Source: Bacillota bacterium (GTDB lineage Bacteria > Bacillota > Clostridia > Peptostreptococcales > Anaerovoracaceae). Taken from it: a DNA stretch of 64,000 nt. Of the stretch, positions 1 to 7,561 are shown piece by piece. The stretch spans positions 1-64,000 of the forward strand of contig JAFRXM010000001.1 of assembly GCA_017443515.1 (NCBI GenBank), given 5' to 3'. Both the position numbers and the translations under genes were made by a program. The notes under the pieces are model-generated. The model saw only the letters and a list, made by a program, of their open reading frames with translations, searched no databases and was not told the origin of the DNA. Within the stretch, counting starts at the first letter, position 1. Every line of letters begins with the position of its first letter.

Positions 1-1
1 C

Positions 2-856
2 ACCTACGACTTCCCCGGCGACGATACTCCTATCATCGTTGGGTCCGCTCTGGCTGCTCTTGAGGCTCCCGAGGATATCAATGATCCCGCTTACAAGCCG
101 ATCCTCGACCTCGTAGAGATGGAAGTTCGTGAACTCCTCAGCTTCTACGATTTCCCGGGAGACGACCTTCCGATCATCAGAGGTTCCGCTCTTATGGCAC
201 TTCAGGATCCGAACGGTCCCTGGGGTGACAAGATCATGGAGCTTATGGATGCTGTTGATGAGTACATCCCGCAGCCCGAGCGTCCGACCGACAAGCCGTT
301 CCTGATGCCTGTTGAGGACGTATTCTCCATCACCGGACGTGGTACAGTTGCTACCGGCCGTGTTGAGAGAGGCGTTGTAAAGGTCGGCGATACCGTTGAG
401 ATCGTAGGACTTACCGAAGAGAAGAGAAGCGTAGTAGTTACCGGCGTTGAGATGTTCCGCAAGCTGCTCGATCAGGGCGAAGCCGGAGACAACATCGGCG
501 TTCTGCTCCGCGGCGTTCAGAGAAACGAGATCGAAAGAGGTCAGGTTCTCGCTAAGCCGGGCAGCATTCACCCGCACACCAAGTTCAGCGGTCAGGTCTA
601 CGTTCTGAAGCAGTCCGAAGGCGGACGCCACACTCCGTTCTTCAACGGCTACAGACCGCAGTTCTACATCAGAACAACTGACGTTACCGGTACCATCTCC
701 CTGCCCGCAGGCACCGAGATGTGCATGCCTGGCGACCACGTAACCATGGACATCGAGCTCATCACTCCTGTTGCTATCGAGCAGGGAATGAGGTTCGCTA
801 TTCGTGAAGGCGGCCGTACAGTTGCTTCCGGTGTTGTTTCCGCTATCAACGAGTAA
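2..856 (+). CDS. tuf: Elongation factor Tu, C-terminal part, with internal duplication
   Basis: EF-Tu carries aminoacyl-tRNA to the ribosome as a GTP complex. The reading frame is open from base 2, so the 5' end (P-loop and most of the G domain) lies outside the window. Visible are the end of domain 1, the [20 protein letters not shown] start of domain 2, and domain 3 ending in VVSAINE. The odd part is before domain 2: the YDFPGDD...GSAL segment occurs twice, at bases 5-64 and 146-205, offset by exactly 47 codons and joined by [12 protein letters not shown]. Ordinary EF-Tu has this once. The two copies match at about 43 of 60 bases over their first 20 codons, so they are diverged rather than a fresh duplication. 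An internal ATG at 119 should not be taken as the start. A strong terminator follows. The identity is certain; the effect of the duplication is unknown. Confidence 0.97.
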   Translation, partial: TYDFPGDDTPIIVGSALAALEAPEDINDPAYKPILDLVEMEVRELLSFYDFPGDDLPIIRGSALMALQDPNGPWGDKIMELMDAVDEYIPQPERPTDKPFLMPVEDVFSITGRGTVATGRVERGVVKVGDTVEIVGLTEEKRSVVVTGVEMFRKLLDQGEAGDNIGVLLRGVQRNEIERGQVLAKPGSIHPHTKFSGQVYVLKQSEGGRHTPFFNGYRPQFYIRTTDVTGTISLPAGTEMCMPGDHVTMDIELITPVAIEQGMRFAIREGGRTVASGVVSAINE

Positions 857-875
857 TCAACTCCACAAACACTTT

Positions 876-905
876 AAGGGTCAGGTCAAACCTGACCCTT
901 TTTTT
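876..905 (+). terminator. Rho-independent terminator after tuf
   Basis: A perfect 11-bp stem (AAGGGTCAGGT, loop CAA, ACCTGACCCTT) is followed directly by a run of T. It lies 20 bases after the tuf stop and before the plsX promoter region. Confidence 0.95.
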
Positions 906-921
906 CTGCCGGGAATTATTG

Positions 922-927
922 TATAAT
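922..927 (+). promoter_or_regulatory. Probable -10 box for plsX
   Basis: A consensus TATAAT stands 48 bases before the chosen plsX start. No good -35 is visible; the expected position falls in the T-run of the tuf terminator. The call is therefore tentative. Confidence 0.45.
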
Positions 928-974
928 TACAGTTACAGCATTAGTAAATGGCAGAACATACCGGAGGAAGAGTT

Positions 975-1934
975 TTGAGAATCATACTGGACGCAATGGG
1001 AGGCGACAACGCTCCGCTGGCTATCGTAAAAGGCGCGCTTGAGGCGGCGCCCGAGATAGGCGACAACAAGATCGCGCTGGTAGGGCCCAAGGAAAAGCTC
1101 TACGAGATCCTCTGCGAGCAGAGCCCGGAGGGGCTTCCTCACAACATGATGATATTCGGGGCCAACGACGTCATCACCAACAACGACCACCCCGTAAAAG
1201 CAATAAAGAGCAAGCCGGAATCCACCATAGTCACCGGCCTTACCATACTCAAAGACGAGCTCGGGGACGTCTTCGTTTCCGCAGGAAACACCGGAGCGCT
1301 TCTGGTCGGCGGCCTTATGATATGCGGCAGGATCAAGGGCGTTGAAAGGCCTGCGATCTGCTCTATCTACCCGATAATCGGCGGAAAAGCCTCGCTTCTT
1401 GTGGATGCCGGCGCCAACGCGGAGTGCAAGCCCAGGAACCTCTACGAGTTCGCGATCATGGGCAGCGTGTACATGGAAAAGGTCCTCGGCCGCGAAAACC
1501 CGAAGGTAGGGCTCCTTAACATAGGCGCCGAGGCTGAAAAAGGAACTTCCATCACCAAGAAGGCCTACGAGCTGCTGTCCGAAAGCGATCTTAACTTTAT
1601 CGGAAACGTTGAGGCAAGGGATATCCCCGACGGCGTCTGCGATGTGATAGTTGCCGACGGTTTTACAGGAAACGTGGTCCTAAAGCTCACAGAAGGCCTT
1701 GCAGGGCACCTTTTCAGGTCCCTGGCGCACAAGATCCCCAAGGACGCTCTCAACGGTATAATGGGAGATCTGGACTACTCCGTGCACGGCGGAGCGCCAA
1801 TACTGGGCGTCACAAGGCCCATCATAAAGATGCACGGCTCTTCCGGCCCCAGGGCGGTAAAGAGCGCTATCCTCAAGGCTATAGATTTCGTTGAAACAGA
1901 CGTTGTTGGCACTATCAAGGACCAGGTGCGCTGA
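975..1934 (+). CDS. plsX: Phosphate acyltransferase PlsX
   Basis: PlsX makes acyl-phosphate from acyl-ACP, the first step of the PlsX/PlsY route to lysophosphatidate at the membrane. The N-terminus reads LRIILDAMGGDNAP, the family hallmark, and the protein continues with typical segments (VSAGNTGALLVGG, VADGFTGNVVLKLTEG). I chose the TTG at 975 because GGAGGAAG (963-970) is well placed before it and the family begins exactly at MRIILDAMGGD. The in-frame ATG at 948 would add nine unconserved residues and lacks a ribosome site. The length of 319 residues is usual. Its stop overlaps the plsY start (TGATG), so the two are translationally coupled. Confidence 0.95.
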   Translation: MRIILDAMGGDNAPLAIVKGALEAAPEIGDNKIALVGPKEKLYEILCEQSPEGLPHNMMIFGANDVITNNDHPVKAIKSKPESTIVTGLTILKDELGDVFVSAGNTGALLVGGLMICGRIKGVERPAICSIYPIIGGKASLLVDAGANAECKPRNLYEFAIMGSVYMEKVLGRENPKVGLLNIGAEAEKGTSITKKAYELLSESDLNFIGNVEARDIPDGVCDVIVADGFTGNVVLKLTEGLAGHLFRSLAHKIPKDALNGIMGDLDYSVHGGAPILGVTRPIIKMHGSSGPRAVKSAILKAIDFVETDVVGTIKDQVR

Positions 1935-2506
1935 TGTTCTATGTGTTTATAATAATCGCATATCTTCTGGGAAGCATCTCCATGTCCATAATCCAGGGAA
2001 AGCTCGCCGGCGTGGACATCAAGAAGGAGGGAAGCGGCAACGCAGGCACCACCAACACCCTGCGTGTCCTTGGGAAGAAGGCTGCCGTGATAACCCTGGT
2101 CTGTGACGTTGCAAAAGGCGTCATCGCGGTGCTTCTCGGGCGCATCTCCGGTGATACCTGTGCGTACATCTGCGCTCTTGCGGTATTCGCGGGGCATATC
2201 TGGCCGGTGTTCTTCAAGTTCAGGGGCGGAAAAGGCGTCGCCACTGCGTTCGGTGCGGTGCTGGCCGTCAACTGGAAGCTGGCGCTTCTGTGCCTTGCGG
2301 TAGTCGCGGTCCTGACTGTCGTAACAAAGCGCATGTCTGTAGGCTCCCTTTTCGGAGCAGCAGCGCTTCCGGTGCTTTCGGTCTTCCTCGAAAGGCCGTT
2401 CTGGCCCTATGCGGCGGTCATAGGAATAGTCATAATAATCAAGCACCGCAGCAACATAAAGAGGCTCATAAAGGGCGAAGAGCCGCCGATCAGCTTTAAA
2501 AAATAG
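1934..2506 (+). CDS. plsY: Glycerol-3-phosphate acyltransferase PlsY
   Basis: PlsY is an integral membrane enzyme that transfers the acyl group from acyl-phosphate (made by PlsX) to glycerol-3-phosphate. The three family motifs are visible: GSISMSIIQGKLAGVDIKKEGSGNAGTTN near residues 13-41 (the conserved S and GSGNxGxTN), GHIWPVFFKFRGGKGVAT around 87-104, and the C-terminal IVIIIKHRSNIKRLIKGEE. There are several hydrophobic membrane segments. At 190 residues it has normal length. It overlaps plsX by one base, and a hairpin terminator follows. Confidence 0.95.
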   Translation: MFYVFIIIAYLLGSISMSIIQGKLAGVDIKKEGSGNAGTTNTLRVLGKKAAVITLVCDVAKGVIAVLLGRISGDTCAYICALAVFAGHIWPVFFKFRGGKGVATAFGAVLAVNWKLALLCLAVVAVLTVVTKRMSVGSLFGAAALPVLSVFLERPFWPYAAVIGIVIIIKHRSNIKRLIKGEEPPISFKK

Positions 2507-2550
2507 CCCCCCTCTGACGTGACCAAAACAGTTAGCTATATATTATAGAA

Positions 2551-2590
2551 AAGACCTTGGCATAAAGACAGGGTCTTGCTTTGTTTTTTG
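2551..2590 (+). terminator. Probable terminator after plsY
   Basis: AAGACC (2551-2556) pairs with GGTCTT (2572-2577) and is followed by GCTTTGTTTTTTG. The stem is short with a long loop. Position and T-tract fit a terminator for plsX-plsY. Confidence 0.55.
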
Positions 2591-2663
2591 AAACAAAAAA
2601 TCGCGGATATTTCAATGATTATGTGTGTTAAACACAAAAAATAAACGCCATTAACAATTTCAC

Positions 2664-2693
2664 TTGACAAAATGTTACATATTAAGGCATAAT
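2664..2693 (+). promoter_or_regulatory. Promoter of the first peptide-importer operon
   Basis: A perfect -35 TTGACA (2664-2669) and a -10 CATAAT (2688-2693) are separated by 18 bases. The start codon at 2741 is preceded by a strong TAGGAGG (2724-2730). The rest of the 2507-2740 gap holds the plsY terminator and AT-rich sequence. Confidence 0.8.
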
Positions 2694-2740
2694 ATAGACC
2701 GTTATTAAGTCAAGATCGACTTATAGGAGGTTTTTAAAAA

Positions 2741-4888
2741 ATGAAGAAAACAACAAAGATCCTTAGTGTTGTTCTCGCGCTGATCATGGTGATCGGTCTT
2801 GCTGCCTGCGGCGGCAACACACCGGCCAACAACAATACAGCACCGGCTAACAACACTAACAATGCGGACAACACTACACCACCCGCTGTAGTAAGGCCCG
2901 ACAGCTATGCAAGGCTCGACGAGGAAAAGGTCTACTCCGAAGTACTCGGAAAGTATGCAGAGCTCAGCGCTGCTGCTAAGGCTGCAAAGAGCGACGACGA
3001 AAGATTCGTACTCTATGCACAGGCAGAAGCTTACCTGCTCGATTCTGCAGTCATGCTCCCCACCACCACTCAGGGCGGTGCATACGCTATGTCCAGAATC
3101 GCTTACAGGACTGTTCCCTATGTTAACTGGGGAAATGATGATGACAGATGGAAGGGCGTAATAATCTCCTCCGACCTCATCACCAAGGAAGAGCGTGCAG
3201 ACCTTGTTGAACAGTGGAAGAAAGCTGTTGCAGGCGAAGGCACCTATGATCCTGCTGCTTATCTGACCAGCAAGGGTCACACCATCAACCCGAACTACAA
3301 GACCACATTCTCCACAGCTCCTGTAACTCTGGATACTCTTAACACATCCAGCCAGTCTGATACAGAGATCCTGGTCAACTGCACCGACAACCTCGTACAG
3401 TACAACAACCTCGGACAGATGATCCCGGCAATGGCTGAGAAGTTCGAGGCAAGCGCTGACGGAAAGACCTACACATTCACCATCCGTCAGGGTGCGTACT
3501 GGTTCGACTCCGAAGGCAAGCAGGTAGCAGAAGTTACCGCTGAAGACTTCGAAGCTGGTTTCCACCACATGCTCGACGCAGCCGCTGGTCTTGAGTGGCT
3601 CGTTGAAGGCGTTGTTGTAGGCGCTCACGAGTACCTCAACGGCGGATCCTGGGATGACGTAGGCTACAAGGCTACCGACAAGTACACCCTCACTGTCACC
3701 CTCGAGGACAACTTCACTTACTTCCCGACAATGCTCACATACAGCTGCTTCGCACCTATCTGCAAGAGCTTCTATGAGAGCCGCGGCGGCGTATTCGGAA
3801 TCGAAGAGTACGGCAAGGCATACGAAGCTGGAACGATCAAGTACGGCCTCGCTACCGACGTATCCTCTCAGGTCTACAACGGAGCATTCCTGCTCACCAA
3901 GCTGAACCCGGATTCCGAGATCACTGTTGTTAAGAACAAGGGTTACTATGATCCCGAAAGCGTAAAGCTTGACTCCATCACCTGGATCAAGGACGCTGGC
4001 GAGAACCCGACACAGTTCTATGCTGACGTTGTAAAGGGAACCTATCCCGGATGCACACTTGCTGAATCCACCGGTCTGCTCAAGCTTGCAAGAGAAGACG
4101 GCAACTTCGACAAGTACTCCTACACCTCTGATACCACTTCCACCACCTACTTCATGGGTCTGAACGTCAACAGAGGAACATTCGTACTTTCCTCCGGCGC
4201 TGCCAAGTCCACAAAGGCTGACGACGACGCCAAGAAGATCGACATCCAGCTCGCTATGCTGAACAAGAACTTCAGGAAGGCTATCGTTTCTGCATTCTCC
4301 AAGCAGAAGTACAATGCTGTTACCTACGGCGAAGAGATGGCTCTCATCTCCGTAAGAAACATGTACACCATGCCTGGATTCGTACAGCTCTCCTCCGCAC
4401 AGAAGGATGCTGACGGCCACGAATTCGCAGCTGGTACTCCGTACGATGAACTCGTTCAGTACTATTGCGACAAGCTCGGCGCTGGAATAACCGTTAAGGA
4501 CAGCGTTGATGGCTGGTACAACCCCGAAGCAGCAAAGAAGTACATCGCTGCTGCTAAGGAAGAGCTCGGTTCTGCAGTCAACTGGCCGATCGAACTCGAC
4601 GTAGTTTACTACTCCGCTTCCAAGAGCCAGGTTGCTCAGGCTAACGCTGTAAAGCAGTTCATGGAAGAGAACCTCGGTAAGGAAAACGTAGTCATCAACC
4701 TCGTTGAGACTACCACCACCGATGACTTCTATGCTTGCGGCTACAGAGCATCCAACGGCGAAGCCGAGAACGCAGACCTGTTCTACGGTTCCGGCTGGGG
4801 CCCGGACTTCGGTGATCCTTGCACCTACCTCGATACCTTCCTCCCGAACGGCGAAGGTTACATGACCAAGACCATCGGTCTGTTCTAA
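2741..4888 (+). CDS. Peptide ABC transporter substrate-binding lipoprotein, apparently circularly permuted
   Basis: This is an SBP_bac_5-type binding protein of an Opp/Dpp-like importer, anchored outside the membrane. It has a lipoprotein signal with LAAC and lipid Cys23, then an Asn/Thr-rich linker (about 24-48). Residues 84-140 (DDERFVLYAQAEAYLLDSAV, then a Gly-rich strand and a WKGV end) resemble what is normally the C-terminal end of this family. The usual family start (TLDTLNTSSQSDTEILVNCT, then MAEKFEASADGKTYTFTIRQ) only appears at about residue 197. The protein stops at 715, soon after the GWGPDFGDPCTYLDTF motif, where other family members still have their C-terminal helix region. I infer a circular permutation rather than truncation. 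A strong RBS and promoter precede it; a hairpin follows before the permease. Confidence 0.85.
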   Translation: MKKTTKILSVVLALIMVIGLAACGGNTPANNNTAPANNTNNADNTTPPAVVRPDSYARLDEEKVYSEVLGKYAELSAAAKAAKSDDERFVLYAQAEAYLLDSAVMLPTTTQGGAYAMSRIAYRTVPYVNWGNDDDRWKGVIISSDLITKEERADLVEQWKKAVAGEGTYDPAAYLTSKGHTINPNYKTTFSTAPVTLDTLNTSSQSDTEILVNCTDNLVQYNNLGQMIPAMAEKFEASADGKTYTFTIRQGAYWFDSEGKQVAEVTAEDFEAGFHHMLDAAAGLEWLVEGVVVGAHEYLNGGSWDDVGYKATDKYTLTVTLEDNFTYFPTMLTYSCFAPICKSFYESRGGVFGIEEYGKAYEAGTIKYGLATDVSSQVYNGAFLLTKLNPDSEITVVKNKGYYDPESVKLDSITWIKDAGENPTQFYADVVKGTYPGCTLAESTGLLKLAREDGNFDKYSYTSDTTSTTYFMGLNVNRGTFVLSSGAAKSTKADDDAKKIDIQLAMLNKNFRKAIVSAFSKQKYNAVTYGEEMALISVRNMYTMPGFVQLSSAQKDADGHEFAAGTPYDELVQYYCDKLGAGITVKDSVDGWYNPEAAKKYIAAAKEELGSAVNWPIELDVVYYSASKSQVAQANAVKQFMEENLGKENVVINLVETTTTDDFYACGYRASNGEAENADLFYGSGWGPDFGDPCTYLDTFLPNGEGYMTKTIGLF

Positions 4889-4921
4889 TCATCACTGCAA
4901 GAATTCGCTTAGTTTATATAT

Positions 4922-4949
4922 CGGAGCGTGCGGGTACCCGTGCGCTCCG
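4922..4949 (+). promoter_or_regulatory. Intercistronic stem-loop between binding protein and permease
   Basis: CGGAGCGTGCGGGT (4922-4935) pairs with ACCCGTGCGCTCCG (4936-4949) through 14 positions, two of them G-U in RNA, around a GGTACC centre. No T-run follows. A similar hairpin sits at the same place in the second importer operon (28734-28768). It probably protects the binding-protein mRNA or lowers expression of the downstream genes. Confidence 0.6.
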
Positions 4950-4990
4950 GTATTAGTCATTACAGAAGTTCGTAATTAGAAAGTCCCGCC

Positions 4991-6571
4991 ATGAAAAAAT
5001 ATCTTTTAAAGAGAATAGGATTTTCGATCTTCTCGCTTATAGTTGTTGTGATTGCCGTCATGCTGCTGGTGTATTCGCTCATCGACAGAAATGTAATATT
5101 CCAGATGGACGACGTCTGGAACAAAAGAAGCAACAACAGCAGGACGTACTACGAGTACACCATGTACCAGAAGTACGGCTATCTTACATTTGTAGACTAT
5201 ACTACATATCTGTCCGGAAAATATTCGGAAAAGTATGGACCCAAGTATACTGAGCAAGCGGAATTCGCCACCGCAAAAGTTGCCATCCAGTATGAAAAAT
5301 CATACCTGGAGAATCCCGATGTTCAGGAGTTCATATCAAAGTACGATGGTAAAGATGGTTATAAGATCGTTTACCTTACCCCGATGAAGTATTCCAACGG
5401 GAAGACAAAACCCGGCGGAGACGGATATCTTCTCGCCACCAGGGAGAAGAGCGTATTCAGCCGTCTCTGGGATTACGCAAAGGGGCTCATCACCGTTGAA
5501 ACTAAAAATGATGTCCAGGATGAAAGGCTTACAGAGCGCTACACCAGATGGGAGAAAGATCCCTACAGCGGCCTGTTTGCCCACGTAGGATCCGGCACTA
5601 CACACAAGTATCTTTTGTATTTCAACGGGCGGTTCCCGTTCATACACCAGAACCGCATCCACCTGCATCTTGGCGTATCCTTCACCAAATACAGAGGTCA
5701 GGAAATAACTGATGTAATCACTCAGCCGACCGGTGAAATGAAGTACGTCAGGACACAATACCCCGCATATATCGGTACAGACCGTTACGATGAGACGGCC
5801 ATCGATTTCCACGAAGTGACTTATAACTACGGAGAACCGACGGAAGCTCAGAAGGAACTGTTTACCGACAATTATACAAACATATCCTATCAGAGGAAGG
5901 GCCTCTCAATGATAGAGAACTCCTTCGTGATAGGAGTAATCGCTACGATCCTGGCATACATGATCGGTCTTCCGCTCGGAGTGCTCAATGCCAGAAAGAA
6001 GGACAAGCTGCCCGACAAGATCGGTATGTGGTACATAATATTCATAATGGCAGTTCCGTCGCTGGCATATATTTTCATGTTCGCAGCCATCGGAACAAGG
6101 CTCTTCGGCCTGCCTTACGCATTTGCCAACGCCAAGGTGCCCATCCTCGCGTACATACTTCCTATCATCTCGATGGCGCTGCCTTCGATAGGAGGCCTCA
6201 TGAAGTGGATGCGCCGCTACATGATCGACCAGATGAACTCGGACTACGTAAAGTTCGCCCGTGCTGAGGGCCTCTCCGAAAGCGAGATCTTCAGCAAGCA
6301 CATCTCCAGGAACGCTGTAATTCCTATCATCCACGGTATTCCCGGAAGCATACTGGGCTGCCTCGTCGGCGCGATCATCACAGAGCGTGTATACGCCGTT
6401 CCCGGTGTCGGCAATCTGCTGACAGCGGCTATCAACGGACACGACAATGCCATAATAGTGGCCTGCACCGTGTTCTACACCACGCTGTCCATCATATCCC
6501 TGATACTGGGTGATGTGCTGATGGCCAAGTGGGATCCGCGCATCTCGTTTGAAAGCAAAGCAGGAAGGTAA
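4991..6571 (+). CDS. Opp/DppB-type permease with enlarged extracytoplasmic domain
   Basis: This is the first membrane subunit of the importer. Residues 9-30 form one membrane helix. The stretch 32 to about 307 is hydrophilic, rich in Tyr and charged residues, and by topology lies outside the cell. Only then come the remaining helices (from about 310) and the coupling loop DYVKFARAEGLSESEIFSKH with the family EAA pattern, ending in MAKWDPRISF. Ordinary DppB proteins are about 310-340 residues with a much shorter loop; this one has 526. The extra domain could dock the unusual binding protein. The RBS is weak (AGAAAG about 10 bases upstream). The gene is followed closely by the second permease. 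Confidence 0.88.
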   Translation: MKKYLLKRIGFSIFSLIVVVIAVMLLVYSLIDRNVIFQMDDVWNKRSNNSRTYYEYTMYQKYGYLTFVDYTTYLSGKYSEKYGPKYTEQAEFATAKVAIQYEKSYLENPDVQEFISKYDGKDGYKIVYLTPMKYSNGKTKPGGDGYLLATREKSVFSRLWDYAKGLITVETKNDVQDERLTERYTRWEKDPYSGLFAHVGSGTTHKYLLYFNGRFPFIHQNRIHLHLGVSFTKYRGQEITDVITQPTGEMKYVRTQYPAYIGTDRYDETAIDFHEVTYNYGEPTEAQKELFTDNYTNISYQRKGLSMIENSFVIGVIATILAYMIGLPLGVLNARKKDKLPDKIGMWYIIFIMAVPSLAYIFMFAAIGTRLFGLPYAFANAKVPILAYILPIISMALPSIGGLMKWMRRYMIDQMNSDYVKFARAEGLSESEIFSKHISRNAVIPIIHGIPGSILGCLVGAIITERVYAVPGVGNLLTAAINGHDNAIIVACTVFYTTLSIISLILGDVLMAKWDPRISFESKAGR

Positions 6572-6577
6572 GGCGTC

Positions 6578-7549
6578 ATGAACATAAACGAAAACATACT
6601 CGTCAATGAAAATGATCTCTTTACCTTCATTGACCACGACTCCATAGAGTCCGAGAAGATAATCGCTCCCAGATACTCCTACTGGAGATCCGTGTTCCGC
6701 GTGTTCTTTAAAAAGAAGATCAACTGGGTGCTGATAGGGCTGTTCGTGTTCATCCTTGTCTTCTCATTCATATTCCCGCTCATCTGCCCGTACAATGCGG
6801 TGGAGAACGTTCTCCAGGCGACATCATTCAACCTCAGCCCGTCGGCAGCGCAGAAGTACTTCAACGACGGAACGATCCTTAAGTGGATGTTCGGAACAGG
6901 CCCGCAGGGCAACTCCATATTCTACGGCATCTGGGCATCCGCCAGGACATCCCTGCTGCTGGCTATAATATGCGCGGCCATCAACATGGTAGTGGGTATC
7001 ATCATCGGCGCGGTCTGGGGCTACTCCAAGGGCCTGGACCAGGTAATGATGGTCATCTACAACATCATAGCCAACGTACCGTACATACTGGTAATAACGG
7101 TATTGGTCTACGTTATAGGTTCCGGATTCGGAAGCTTCATATTCGCGCTGACCATAACGGGCTGGCTGGGCATAGCGTACTTCTTCAGGACTCAGGTCCT
7201 TATAATAAGGGACCGCGAATACTCGCTGGCTTCCAGGTGCCTTGGCACTCCCACCGGACGCATAGTAAGCAAGAACATACTTCCGTTCCTCACATCTGTA
7301 ATAGTTACGCTTCTTGCTACAGAGCTGCCTTCCTACATCTCCATGGAAGTGTACCTCTCCTACATAGGTGTAGGTCTTTCGGCCAACATCGCATCCCTTG
7401 GCCGCATGATCCAGGAAGCTCAGACGACCTTCCTCATCTACCCCTGGGAGTTCTGGCCGCCGGTAGCGATAGCGTCCATAATCACTATAATACTCTACGT
7501 ACTTGGTCAGAACCTGGCAGACGCCACTGACCCGCGTACACATATGTAA
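6578..7549 (+). CDS. Opp/DppC-type permease
   Basis: This is the second membrane subunit of the importer, pairing with the preceding permease to form the channel. A cytoplasmic N-tail of about 50 residues precedes the first helix (WVLIGLFVFILVFSFIFPLI). Family landmarks follow: FGTGPQGNSIFYGIWASART (usual GTDxxGRDxxSR), the coupling segment around YSLASRCLGTPTGRIVSKNI, and LSYIGVGLSANIASLGRMI near the end. It has 323 residues, a normal length. It starts 7 bases after the previous stop and is followed by TAAGGAGG for the ATPase, so it is one operon. The canonical aspartates of the GTDxxGRD motif are replaced, showing that the system is divergent. Confidence 0.88.
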   Translation: MNINENILVNENDLFTFIDHDSIESEKIIAPRYSYWRSVFRVFFKKKINWVLIGLFVFILVFSFIFPLICPYNAVENVLQATSFNLSPSAAQKYFNDGTILKWMFGTGPQGNSIFYGIWASARTSLLLAIICAAINMVVGIIIGAVWGYSKGLDQVMMVIYNIIANVPYILVITVLVYVIGSGFGSFIFALTITGWLGIAYFFRTQVLIIRDREYSLASRCLGTPTGRIVSKNILPFLTSVIVTLLATELPSYISMEVYLSYIGVGLSANIASLGRMIQEAQTTFLIYPWEFWPPVAIASIITIILYVLGQNLADATDPRTHM

Positions 7550-7561
7550 GGAGGCGGAACA

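Noticed and set aside
119-856. A separate short EF-Tu-like gene beginning at ATG 119
   Set aside because: The frame is open upstream to the window edge and codes for EF-Tu sequence, so this ATG is an internal methionine.
2705-4420. A 571-residue open frame on the minus strand
   Set aside because: It lies antisense to the binding-protein gene, has no sensible start region or motifs, and arises from the codon bias of the plus-strand gene.
4889-4990. A frameshift or truncation of the binding protein at its 3' end
   Set aside because: After the stop no frame continues the family C-terminus; a hairpin and the permease follow at once, and the missing part is found at the protein's N-terminal side.
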